Shown here one piece after another: positions 1 to 10,520 of a DNA stretch of 64,000 bases. This stretch comes from Eumeta japonica. Its lineage: Eukaryota > Arthropoda > Insecta > Lepidoptera > Psychidae. Positions within the stretch are counted from its first letter, which is position 1, and every line of letters begins with the position of its first letter. The position numbers and the translations under genes are program-made. The stretch spans positions 496,001-560,000 of the forward strand of contig BGZK01000215.1 in assembly GCA_005406025.1 (NCBI GenBank). Reading direction: 5' to 3'. Below the pieces are notes generated by a model. It did no database searches. It worked only from the letters and a program-made list of their open reading frames with translations, and was not told the DNA's origin.

Positions 1-299
1 ACTATAACACCGGATTGACTGTAAAAATTGTATTAGTCGAACATTTGATTATTACAAATGTAGGCAGATAATAATTTCTTATTTTACGAAATGAAAATTA
101 TTGCAAATCAAAGTGCAAATAATTCATCTGTCGTGGCTATAGTGAAAACAGCAACAGTACACAATCATTTTAAGTGAAACGTGAAAAAGAAGGTTGCATA
201 CTTACAGTAAGTTGTGTTGTAGAAATAGAACTTTTCATTATTAACCGTAACAAAGAAGTTTATTAGTCTAAGGTCCGGCATTAGAAAAATAAAACCATT
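1..299. other. AT-rich sequence, nothing identified
   Basis: No open frame, palindrome or recognisable repeat was found before the mariner remnant begins. The other end of that element could lie here, but no matching terminal inverted repeat is visible. Confidence 0.4.
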
Positions 300-1236
300 T
301 TGAAAAAAATTATGCTAGTTTTCCCTGGCGACCTCGGAAACACGTTCTTCATATTCTTTAAAAGCTTCTCTGGTGATGAAAATGCTTCTTAATTTTTGCG
401 AACGTTTTAAGTTCTATATTTTTATCCTTCAAAAATTTATTTGGCTGTTTGGCAGTGTGAGAACTGTCATTGTCGTTGAGTAAGATAATACAAGGTTTAT
501 GGTTATTTTTATGGAGTTCGTCAATAACTTCCGGCAAATAGATGGTCATGTACGAATTACTATTCATGGTACGACATTTTTTTAAAACGACAGTAATCAT
601 TGTTTCAGTTTTATTAAAAAAGGAAGCAATCATCCGCTCAAAGGCCCTTCGCTTGCGCGTTAGAATCTGATAAGCATGGCATTTCACCAAGTGACGTAGT
701 CCGTTTTTTGAGCCTAAATTAAATTGTCTAAGATCCAACGCGGGCGCAGCTTTTTCATAGCCAAATGTTTGTGGAGGATTGATTGTATTTAACTTATGCC
801 TATGCCTAAGGATTCCGGAATATTATGGTAGACAACATGAGTATTTCGATCATACGGCGCACAGCAACGATGTTTTTGTTGTTCACGGCGGTGGAAGGGC
901 GACCATCACAAAATTTGTCACTGAGATTGGCACGACTGTACTTGAATTTTGTAAACCAGTTAAAATAGTGGTCTTGCATAGTGGCCAAAAGCAGTTCGAG
1001 GCCGAGCAAGGCTCTGCTGAACTGTCAAATTACAATTAAAATCGGTGCAAATTATAATGTGAAAAATTTCACATATTAAATCCATAATGATGAAAACACT
1101 CAATTTTTAAAATGGCGCTACAAAGTAAAAAAAATTAACAGTTAGACGACTAAAATTGCAGCTAAAAAGTTCCATTTTCAAATATGGTAATTACTTTTAA
1201 AGTATTGTTTATGTAAGTGGCCAGTTCCAGATCCTT
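300..1236 (-). mobile_element. Degraded mariner element, copy A1
   Basis: Read on the minus strand this is a mariner-family DNA transposon remnant. The end at about 1210-1236 (TGGCCAGTTCCAGATC) matches the corresponding end of copy A2 at 51.3 kb. The N-terminal part (minus frame 1009-806) shows the mariner helix-turn-helix region (NWFTKFKYSRANLSDKF, GRPSTAVNNKNI). After a frame change, 738-358 gives the catalytic part (ASFFNKTE, YLPEVIDELHKNN, ILLNDNDSSHTA), and 357-318 continues with EEFKEYEER-like tail residues. The segment holding the first catalytic Asp (the TGDE motif) is deleted, as is the YSPDLAP segment with the third Asp; the second Asp survives in NDNDSSH. The enzyme cannot be functional. 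Family assignment is from remembered mariner motifs, not a search. Confidence 0.88.
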
Positions 1237-1310
1237 ATAGTGCGATCCACGCGTAAGATGAAAGAATTAATTTTATGTCTACGCCGGTGGAGCCGCGGTT
1301 AAAAGCTAGT
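1237..1310 (+). repeat. Helitron-like 3' end fragment (CTAGT type)
   Basis: The stretch 1277-1310 ends in GTTAAAAGCTAGT preceded by a GC-rich imperfect hairpin (ACGCCGGTGGAGCCGCGG). This is the terminal signature of the Helitron-like element dispersed in Lepidoptera (hairpin shortly before CTAG). It lies directly against the mariner end, so mariner probably inserted into or next to an older copy. Confidence 0.6.
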
Positions 1311-3119
1311 ACTGGAAAAATTCCGAAAAGTTGTGGACTTAAGACGGCGCTAATGTCCACATACACGTAGTAAATACCGGAGCTGTTCGGTAGTATGAAT
1401 ATTTAGAAATAATTTTATCAGTTAAAAAATATGGCAAAATTCCCGTGCTAATGGGGTCAATCCACATCTTAGGGGGAAGGGTTGTCTGATTTAAAAAGAA
1501 ATTACGTTATTAACGGACCGCCCCGAAGTAAAAATATTAAATATGAAAAGTATTGCTTTTCACGTGTCCCGTATATTAAGTGTGTGTAATTTATCTTAAA
1601 AAAAATCGACGGTAGTTTTAAATTGTGTTTGATCGTAATTAAGTTTTATTATATCAGTCGTTTTCTTTAAGATAAATTACTTACATCAAATAATGAACTT
1701 TTCACCGAAGAAAAATATACATTTTAATGATTTTCTATAAGAAGATCATTAAAATGGTTTAATGCCCCATTTTGAAAATTGAAGATTTAAATGGAGTGCC
1801 TTTTAATGTGTATCCATGTATCGATTCATAAATAACAGCACAGCTTAAATTAAGATGAATCTTATTCCTGTAAAGGGATATAGTATTGTCTCGAACTATT
1901 ATTTCGTATATAGCTCTTCAAAAGGCATTCATTCTCAGTACACATATAAGTAATTTTTTACCCGACTACGGTGAAGCGAAAAGGAGGATTATGCTTTTGA
2001 TCGGTATGTCATTATGTGAGTATTTATACATACATCTGTTCCCTGATAACTTCCAAACCACTTGTCATCATTTGACAAATGAGGTAGTTGGAAGCGTTTT
2101 GATTGTCTGTGTGGAACGTCACAATGAATTGAATACGTCGCTCTTTAGTGCCAATAATGTTATGAACTAAATTTTTTTTTTTTAATCGTGTCTTATTGAG
2201 TATCAAATGAAAGGGCTTTATTAGCACATTTAAAAAAATATGTATCTTGTTAGCTGTCGCTCACGGCTTTGTAGGCACATTATAATTGGAAATAATATAT
2301 AAAATTACGCCTCAGATGTGAGCCAAACATATTTTCCCTCGAAACCTACCCGAAATACATGTGTACATATAAAATAGTAAACTGACTGATCGAATATTGA
2401 CGTAACGCCCAGACTACTGAGTCTAGGTACTTATAATATTCTAGAGAGATTTCTGTTATAACGTAGAAGAGCACTAATAAAGGTTTTTAAAAATTCAACC
2501 CCTAACTAAGGTGGTGAAAATGATGAAATACTTTTGTGTGAAAAAACAAAACCGTTTAAGCTACAGATGTCAAAATTAACATTTTGGTATAAAAATAAAA
2601 AAATATGTATATCGTATTTTTTTTAAATTGACATTGAAGGAAATAAAATAGAGGATGGAATGTTGTATTGAAATTAGAAACTGCCGGAAGCTATTTAAGT
2701 CAAAATGTATATTTTAGTTAATCATTACTAATAAAAAGTAATGTTATGCAAACTTTTTAAAAATAACCCTTAAAGGGGTTTGATTAGGGGTGTATTTTTT
2801 CTGTAAAAAACAAAACTGCCGAAGCTATTGGCAATTAAACTTATATTTTGGCTGCTGCTTAGCGAATGAAATAAGGATGAAATGTTTTATGGAAAGAGAA
2901 ACCGCTACGGGTGTTTTGTTTGTTTTTTGCGTGCTTAAATCCTTTATTCGGTTATTATGAAACTAGTTATATCTTGTATGCGCGAACGAGGTTCCAAAAA
3001 AAAAAAAATTTTCTGGCTGTTGGTTTCATTTTTATCATTAAATATTTTCAACTTTTTTACTAATAGAAAGTTGCTATTTATTATTATCAAGTAATATTTT
3101 CCAAATTTTATTTGATATT
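1311..3119. other. Intergenic, no gene recognised
   Basis: AT-rich sequence with several A/T homopolymers. Short open frames occur by chance (for example 1886-2170 plus) but have no recognisable motif or coding-like codon bias. Nothing else supported. Confidence 0.4.
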
Positions 3120-3556
3120 TTGTTATGTCCTCGTCTAAATCAGAACTGTGACCGGTAACGTAATCGAAATTGCACACAGGGCGACAGATAGAATCGAAAA
3201 TTGAGACCGGATCGAAATCGAGAGTGAGACCGAGAACAAAATCGAATGTGGGATCAAAATTAGAATCAAGAGCGTGAACAGAATCGGAATGCAAAGAAAT
3301 ACTGTGATTATAATTTAAAGCGGAAGCGGAATCGAGAATGAAATAGGAATCTCCTCAAAGATCAAAACCGGAGTCGGAATCGAAGGCGGAACTGCGATCA
3401 GAATCGAGGAGCAAATAAATCGACATCGAGAGCAGGACTGAAATCAGAAACGACAATAGGATGGCGGTAGGAATCTTGATTTCGTGACGGGGCGAGATAC
3501 AAAATGAAGGAATGCGTTTTATGCCTACGCGGGCGAAACCGCAGGCGAAATTTAGT
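3120..3556 (+). mobile_element. Helitron-like element with internal purine-rich minisatellite
   Basis: From about 3130 to 3480 the plus strand is a degenerate run of units like GAATCGGAA / GATCGAAA, the complement of the GATTCC minisatellite in other copies here. It is followed at 3519-3556 by the conserved 3' region TTATGCCTACGCGGGCGAAA and an eroded CTAGT end (TTTAGT). Open frames through this region (3294-2944 and 3609-3355, minus) are rich in Asp/Phe/Ser simply because of the repeat unit and are not taken as genes. Confidence 0.65.
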
Positions 3557-3801
3557 ATGCGGTAAATACATATTTCAATATGGACTATATGCACATGTTG
3601 AAATTGCATTTACGTGTGTGATAATAATGGCAAAAGGTAGGAGTACTTCCAAGTGGTACATTTCGAAACATAAACCTATGTGTAAGTCTAGTATATTACC
3701 TTTATACATGTAAAACAATATAATTTAAACGAAAAAAAAAATTAAAAGAGTATCCACAAATATTTTACAAGAAATTATATCCCCAAAATAATTTAAATAA
3801 A
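3557..3801. other. Intergenic spacer between two mobile elements
   Basis: AT-rich; a small plus-strand open frame overlaps the end of the Helitron-like repeat but nothing supports it as a gene. Confidence 0.35.
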
Positions 3802-4292
3802 AATTAAATTCAAAAACTAAAACCCGACTACTAAAAAAATGACGCTCTAAAAAGTTTGAAGCAAGAAATTATTCTCATCTGAAATTGATATGTATGTACA
3901 AACTATAAAATATTTATTGTCTATTATATAAACGACTTACACATAATATACTTGAGTGAGTATAGCCATGGTCGTGCGCCACCTACCTGGACAAAACAAT
4001 ACATTTTGACAGTAGTAAGCGATCATAAGCTATAAGGACAAATCGCATCAAGCTATACATCTAAACGGCGCTATATGACCATATATATAAGGTTGTCGTA
4101 GGATCACGGCTATTCTCTGAATGTCACTATGAATATGTATTAAATACTATATTGTGTGTAAGTTGTTAATAGACAATAAATATTGAATAGTTTATACATA
4201 ACGATTTCAGACGAGAATATTTTCTTGTCTCAAAATTTTTAGAGCGTCATTTTTTATAGTCGAGTTTACTTTTGGAATTTCATTTTTTAATT
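3802..4292. mobile_element. Foldback DNA transposon/MITE, about 491 bp with ~150-bp inverted arms
   Basis: The left arm (3802-3955) reads CGACTACTAAAAAAATGACG and continues through AATATTTATTGTCTATTA and ACTTACACATAATATA. The reverse complement of the right arm (4292-4145) reads CGACTATAAAAAATGACG, AATATTTATTGTCTATTA and ACTTACACACAATATA. The pairing continues imperfectly into the middle (ATAGCCATGGTCGTG at 3962 against ATAGCCGTGATCCTA on the other strand from about 4115), so the whole element could fold into one long hairpin. No open frame of useful length lies inside, so it is non-autonomous. The superfamily is not recognised; target-site duplication is unclear. Confidence 0.75.
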
Positions 4293-7052
4293 AGGTATAA
4301 ATTTTTTTTGTCGGTTTTGATGATTTTATATAATTATTATATATATTTGACATACAACAGATGAACATATATAATCATCGATTCGTCGGCTTCGATACGT
4401 TGATGAGCAGTGATCGTGAAAGCATTGGGAACGCTTTGTATTTCTAAGAATTTGATCGCCCTTTATGGGATACATAGAAAAGTACCGCAGTTGCTAGTTT
4501 GCAAATAAAAATGAAACTGGAATAGTTTACGAGCCGTACTGAACCTAATCTAGCTCAATCTGAACCATTGAAAAGACAGGCATGCACATTTATTGTAAAA
4601 AAGCTCCTTCCACGATGTCTTTTCATATCTCTCTCCCTTTCAATATATATAGAAAATTATACCTATTTATTAATAAATATAGAGTGCCTTGAAGATCTAC
4701 TGTGTCGCGTCCTCGATTGTGAAATACAATAAAAAAGGAGCTTTTAGAATTAGCCCCGTGTGTATTTCAGCCGTATCGAACAAAAAAAAATTGTGAAATC
4801 TTAAGCAAAGAAAAAATTTTTCAGTGTCAGTTAACTGAAATTTCTGATTTTTTTACTTTTAGACTATCTTAAAACTATTCAGACAAGATTAAAGCTTTTT
4901 AAAAGTACTGTTGTTCCAGTAAAAAAGAACAGAATGAATAGAGAATTTCTTCGCATTATTTACATTATTTTGGAAAAATTTAATAGACTAAGTCGAGAAT
5001 ATAAATGGAAATTAAAAATTTTCTGTTCTATTAGTTTCTTGATAATACGATTTTTAGAGACATCTAAGCATACAAACTATGGACTATATATTTTAAAAGA
5101 AACATAAATCGACTGTAAGCCCTCAAAAAGATAGAAAACATGTCACATATAAATTGCCATTATTCCGTCCAATAGTCCAAAATAATATTTTAGAGAACTT
5201 AACTTTAGAAACGAGTATCATTCCACTGTCCATATGAAAAGTAATGTCGACGAAACAAAAAAATATGTTTAACGTGTAAAACATTAGTAGATTTAGTAAT
5301 TTGACCAAAATACGATTTTACCAATATTTTTTTGGTAAAATCGAATTTTTTTTGAAAATCTCTCATGACAAATATTATTTTTCATAAAAAACGAACAATT
5401 TAAAAACGCAATTTAATAACGTTTCAATTTTTTCGTTCACTTCATTTCATGTCAATAAAAAGTAAAGGATATTTAAATCAGTATTTTTTTTCATTTAATG
5501 TTCTCTGGGTAATAAAAATTAAAGGGTGTTTGAATCAATAAATTTATTTTGTAATTAACTTATAACGATGACGTACATTAACCCGTTAAATAACTTACCG
5601 ATAGCGATTTTATTTGGGAAATTATTTATAATTTACTGACAAAAATAATGATAATAACGATGTATTATTGTCAATAACATCCAATTATTAAGAAATTATA
5701 ATAATTGCGTATTAAATGAAAATTTAACAAAAAATAAACTTAATTTTGTTTGAAAATGAATTTAAATAATCTTACGGTACGTGTTGTTTTCATTAGAAAA
5801 ATTCCTCCCGTTTTCTTATCAAAGATAGCTTTTTAGGAAACATCAGAAATATGTTTATAGATTAAGATAAGAAGATTTACGATTCACGGTTTTCAAATAA
5901 TTCGTTTTCGCTACAATTGCGTTATTTTTACAAATTACACAAGTTAATATGTCCACCGTGACTTGTTTTTAACACAAAATCACTTTCATTTAATAAAACG
6001 CACAAACACTTGTAAACATATAATGTATGTATAATAATCATACAGTTAACATTTCCGAAATGATAATATTGAATACATGTACTTTATGTATGTATTTGTA
6101 TATATATGGAATATTTGATATAGTTAATTAATAATTGGTACTTTGTTAATACTTGACGATAATATATATATAAGATTATTTTAGCTGGTGAAAACATATA
6201 CTGAGTATTAAACACTACATGCGCAGCGAAGGATCGCGATAGACCTATCTCACTATCTCACTCGCACCCACCCGTATGTATATTGCCTCGCGCTCGCACC
6301 TACAGCTGCCCAATATCCTTGTCTGGCCAGGGGTTGGAATTGTCAAAACTATCTGGCTGATGACCTATTTATCATCTTATTATTACCCCAGTGTTATACA
6401 TAAAAATCAGCTTTTTCACCATAATGTAAGTATAACTATAATTAAATGAATACTAGGGGTGTCTGGCAAGGGCTTGCCACGATGTCAAGTGTCTGGCAAT
6501 GAATAACGTGATTTTCTTAATTAACAATATTCTGAAGGAAAGTACCGTTTACCAGTCAAAGCCACGATAAACCAAACTTCATGATGGTCCATCGTTTTTA
6601 CCTGCATCGGGCTCATGCGCTGACAAACTTTAAGCTTTTATAAAATAACGAAAGACAGACGTATTGTGAATTCATTCTCCCTCAGGAGAATAGAAATGAC
6701 GATGATCAAAATATGGTGACAATATCTTTTTAATTCGATCGTCGGGGAGGTCCCCTACTACTACACTAAAGCTATAGAGCTTTAAGTTTTCTGTGAATGA
6801 TCTTTATGATTGCTCATAACGAAGACAGCATTTAATTTATAATATTTAAAATTGCAGCTGTTTACGTTTAAAGGTCTGACTGAGATAAAAGAGGTGTAAC
6901 ATTTGGTTTACATCATCTAATATCAAATTTATATTAGACATGTGCGGTTTTCAATTGTCATATATGACAAGGGAGATTAGTGTAATTATTACGTATATTA
7001 TTACTCATCTTGTGCAAAAAAAATACACCACAAAGCATCAAATTAAAATAGT
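4293..7052. other. Intergenic, AT-rich, downstream of the glycine-rich gene
   Basis: No gene is supported. An ORF-free AT-rich region with many poly-A/T runs up to about 6180, then a short GC-richer piece at 6210-6340 with cgctcgcacc motifs, and a local repeat of GTCTGGCAA/TTGCCA words at 6455-6500. Nothing further is identified. Confidence 0.4.
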
Positions 7053-7058
7053 TTTATT
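7053..7058 (-). terminator. Poly(A) signal AATAAA of the glycine-rich gene
   Basis: AATAAA on the minus strand, 72 bases after the stop codon of the glycine-rich gene; the only canonical signal nearby. Confidence 0.55.
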
Positions 7059-7129
7059 AATGGTTAATGACTAACGGGTAGGTATTGTACACTTTTGTTA
7101 TATAATTATATTCATAATTCCGATGTGTT

Positions 7130-8718
7130 TTATCCGTAGCTGCTGGCACCGGCGCTAGCATGCGCACTGGCTGAAGCATGAGCAGATGCAGAACTGCCGC
7201 CGTATCCACCACCACCATGCCCACCATGTCCCCCTAAACCGCTTCCGCTTCCACTGCCTAGATCTCCACCGGATCCACCTCCGCAACCACCATAACCGCA
7301 TCCTCCAAATCCGCCTCCTTTACCACCGCCAAAACCGCCCCCAAGGCCGCCGCCTAATCCTCCAGATCCACCTCCACAACTACCGCCGCCACATCCGCTT
7401 CCACCTGAACCGCTAGATCCTCCAAAACCTCCACCTTTCCCACCTCCGAACCCAAGTCCGCCACCCCCTGAGCCACCCACCCCTCCACTTCCCTTCCTCC
7501 ATCCGTTAACTCCACTCCAGATCCACCACCTCCAAATCCATTACCACCACCGTAGTCACCACCGCCTCCAAATCCACTTCCAGTTCCTGATCCGCCAAAC
7601 CCTCCTCCAGTATTTTTTCCTCCTCCAAATCCACCACTACCTCCATTGTGTCCTCCTCCAAAGCCGCCAGATCCAGATCCGCTATTACCGAATCCTCCTC
7701 CAGACCCACCAATCCCCACCTCCGGAACCACTGTCCACCTCCTGTCCATTCCCTCCATCCAGTCCATTTCCACCAAGTCCACCAGTCCAGCCCCCCCTCC
7801 ACCTCCACCTCCACCTGTCCAGTCCTCCAGATCCCTCCATATCCCCCCACCCCTCCACCACCTCCCTGAGACCTCCACCACCTCCACTTCCTCCTCCCTG
7901 CCTCCAGAACCTCCACCTCCACCACATACCACTCCACCCCTCCTCCATAGCCTCCCACTTCCACCTTTTAAGGTACCAGTAAAAGCGAATCCTCCAGATT
8001 TACCATCTTCTGAGTTGGTATATATAACTTTTTCATTTGCACCGCCTCCTTGGCCACTCGCAATTTTGCTGAATTGACTGCCAAATGAGTCCGCCGCACT
8101 TTTAATCCCACCTAATATGTCGGAGATCCCACCGAGTCCTCCGCCTCCCCACCCCCTCCGCCGCCGCCGCCAAAACCTCCGCCGTAACCACCTCCGAATC
8201 CACCTCCGTAACCGCCGCCGCCGCCGCTTCCGAAACCACCGCCGCCGCCATAGCCACCACCGCCGCCGCTGTAGCCGCGTCGAACACGTACCACGTCTGC
8301 GGACAATGAAAATAGTATTACCTTAAAACAAAAGCGCGTATTATACAACTAAGTATATGGTTGAAAGTCGTACGACCATTAAAAACGATCTTATTTTACG
8401 ATGAATGCTGTAGAAACGACGCGAGCGGAGGAGCTTTGTTGTATTTATAAAAATTTTTTTCTAACAGAATCATCGATTTGCTTCGTGAAAATAAAAATAA
8501 ACCATTCATTAATAAATAATAATAAATGAATAATATTGACAAATTAAAACATTTAGTAAATTACATATATGCACTTAGGTTCTGTGGTAATTTGATTTCT
8601 AAAAGAAATTAAAATCAACGTAATACATTATTTAGTTGTTACATAACAAAACGTTACGTAATCACTCACCTAAACCGGCGCAGACGCTTATTAACAAGCA
8701 AAAAGCTAACAGCTTCAT
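7130..8718 (-). CDS. Secreted glycine-rich structural protein, reading frame broken
   Basis: Two exons: 8718-8670 (16 codons plus one base; MKLLAFCLLISVCAGL, a clear signal peptide; donor GTGAGT) and 8296-7130 (acceptor after TTTTCATTGTCCGCAG). The splice is phase 1 and creates Asp. Exon 2 opens DVVRVRRGYSGGGGGYGG, so a basic RVRR motif of furin type precedes the Gly-rich repeats. Gly is more than half the residues, in GGFGGG / GGYGGG blocks, with one less biased island near 8130-7975 (GGISDILGGIKSAADSFGSQ, then KVIYTNSEDGKSGG) and a C-terminus SSASAHASASAHASAG. Four Cys lie near the end. The frame changes at about 8147-8156 (C-runs), several times in 7700-7970 and again near 7500; the out-of-frame parts read as WRWRWR or VEVEVE, which is GGN repeat read off frame. 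Likely an insect cuticle- or silk-type glycine-rich protein of roughly 400 residues; the breaks are either real or homopolymer assembly errors. Confidence 0.85.
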
Positions 8719-8730
8719 GGTGAGATCCTC

Positions 8731-8765
8731 ACTAAGCCGACACAATCCAGTCTCATCTTTTTATA
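8731..8765 (-). promoter_or_regulatory. TATA box and initiator of the glycine-rich gene
   Basis: TATAAAAAG at 8765-8757 (minus) and TTAGT, close to the arthropod initiator TCAGT, at 8735-8731. The spacing from the T of TATA to the A of the initiator is 32 bases, as expected, and the start codon follows 15 bases later. Confidence 0.6.
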
Positions 8766-10002
8766 GTACGACTATAAACTCTCGAGTCGTGCAGAACAAT
8801 AACGATATGTATTTCCCGCGTGCGTTTATTAACATAAAGTAAGAACTTTTTGCTGCCACATCTCGGAATTGGCCCGTCGATTGTTGTGGGATGGACCTAC
8901 ACGGAGACCGCACTAACCTTGTACCGGCGGGCGGTCCAGTATCTTGTGCGTTAGTTAGAACATCTATCGAGCATCGGTGATTGTCGATGGACCTTTTTTT
9001 ACCGGCACTTATGATGTCATAGCGTCTAAATTTAAAATAATGCAGTCCGTTTCCGGTTCGTAAATATGAAAAAAATCGGGCAGGTGCTGTTTGAGATCGT
9101 GCGAGTACCTATTTGTTACTAAAATTAAAGTTATATATTTAAAAGAAGTTAACTAACTATTGATACTAACAAGTATAATAGATTTTTTTCTAAGTACACG
9201 ATGGAATATTTTCTAGAAAAAAATTAAATATACTGTATGTGATTGAATTTGCGCATTGATAAAATTAAAGGAAAAAAAAACAATGTTTTTAATTTTCAAC
9301 AGAGATTTAACAATGTATATGTACGTTAGGGAACGAATTGCCAGATGGAGATTTTCGGAACGTCGATGTATAATAATATGAAGTGCGGAAAGGAAAATAA
9401 ATTGCATCTTGTTATTGAATTTTTATGAAATAAGCCCGCATCGTTGCTCTGAATTCTATTTAATACGTATTGCATTGAGTGCGCGTTGTTCATTACATTG
9501 GTCTCAATACACGCGCAGAATATCGTGTCGCCTGTTATTCATCGATTCGTATGAATCATCAATCCCTTCACATACATTTAGAGTATCAAAGTGGACCTCC
9601 CTTGATCGCATTTCGCCTATAGCTGTCCCTATGGCTCCCGATGCCCCCCTACGAAAGTTTGCTCCCAACTCTAGATGGGGTTGGAGGAAAACTTTATATA
9701 CGTATGTATGTATATATAAATACATTGTCAGAATTGCCAGAGGAGGGAGTCTCTGGCAGCGCAAGTACCCTCTAGGGGTAATAATTGTTTAATTTCCGCG
9801 ATTGATGCATTAGAATATAATATCTGTGTGTTTCAAACAGAGATATTTAATAGGGTCGCCATTAAGTCAAGCGAAAACCTTGCGTGCCGTATCTGGTTCT
9901 TTTCACTACACTATAAAAGCATTCCCTTTCAGGATTTGTTTATTTTAAATTGAAGTAATTGAACCTCATTTGCTTAATATGACATTAGTGTTTTATTACG
10001 AA
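8766..10002. other. Upstream region of the glycine-rich gene, no second gene recognised
   Basis: The first 200 bases are moderately GC-rich (8860-9000). A GC-richer patch at 9490-9780 is open on both strands (plus 127 codons, minus 86 codons), but neither translation has a recognised motif, signal peptide or splice context, so it is more likely a conserved non-coding or repeat piece. Confidence 0.4.
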
Positions 10003-10520
10003 CTAGCGTTCCGCCCGCAGCTTCGCCCACGCGGATAAAGAATGTGTCCCAATCTTGTACCCGCTTTCATTTCTAGTTCCGGTACTGTTCTTGATTTTGA
10101 TCCCGGTCGTGCTCTTGATTCTAATTCCGATCCGACCCATTCTCGATGCCGGTTCTTAATTCTATTCTCCGTTCCGGTTTTAATTCCGATATTTCTTCAT
10201 GGTTCCAATTTATATGAAGACAGGACAAATGATAGTACCAAAATAAAATATAGGTGATAGCCTATATTTTATTTTGGTACTAATATTTACTATATCTCAT
10301 AATAATAACTCTAATATTCTATACCCTTCTATGTATGAAAGAATTTTTTATTTCATCTAATACCACTACCTCCCTCTTGAGGATATTCTTTTTGACATCC
10401 GATTTAATGAAATAAAGCTTACGATTTGTTTTAAGTCAAGATTTATCTAGCCGTGAAAACTGCATTAAAATCCGTTCAGTAATTTCAGCGATGTGCGCGA
10501 ACAGACACATACACAAAATT
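10003..10520 (-). mobile_element. Helitron-like element with internal GATTCC-type minisatellite
   Basis: Starts with the complement of the CTAGT end (ACTAGCGTTCCGCCCGCAGC then TTCGCCCACGCGG), continues with a degenerate minisatellite at 10060-10210 (units like GATTCTAATTCCGATCC), and closes with ATTAAAATCCGTTCAGTAAT and AACAGACACATACACAAAAT, matching copies at 21.5 and 33.9 kb. A 22-bp-arm hairpin sits in the middle. No coding capacity, so non-autonomous. Confidence 0.7.
10233..10282. repeat. Perfect inverted repeat, 22-bp arms with 6-bp loop
   Basis: Arms 10233-10254 and 10261-10282 pair without mismatch (core ACCAAAATAAAATATAGG); the loop is TGATAG. It lies inside the Helitron-like element. 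Confidence 0.9.

Noticed and set aside
2944..3609. Asp/Phe/Ser-rich minus-strand frames
   Set aside because: Translations of the GATTCC minisatellite; the same pattern recurs wherever the repeat occurs (10042, 19598, 37872, 44076).
7186..8077. Plus-strand Pro/His/Arg-rich open frames opposite the glycine-rich gene
   Set aside because: They are the complement of GGN repeats (CCN gives Pro). The minus strand has the signal peptide, splice sites and poly(A) signal.
9409..9792. 127-codon plus and 86-codon minus frames
   Set aside because: Overlapping on opposite strands with no recognisable domain; no promoter or splice evidence.
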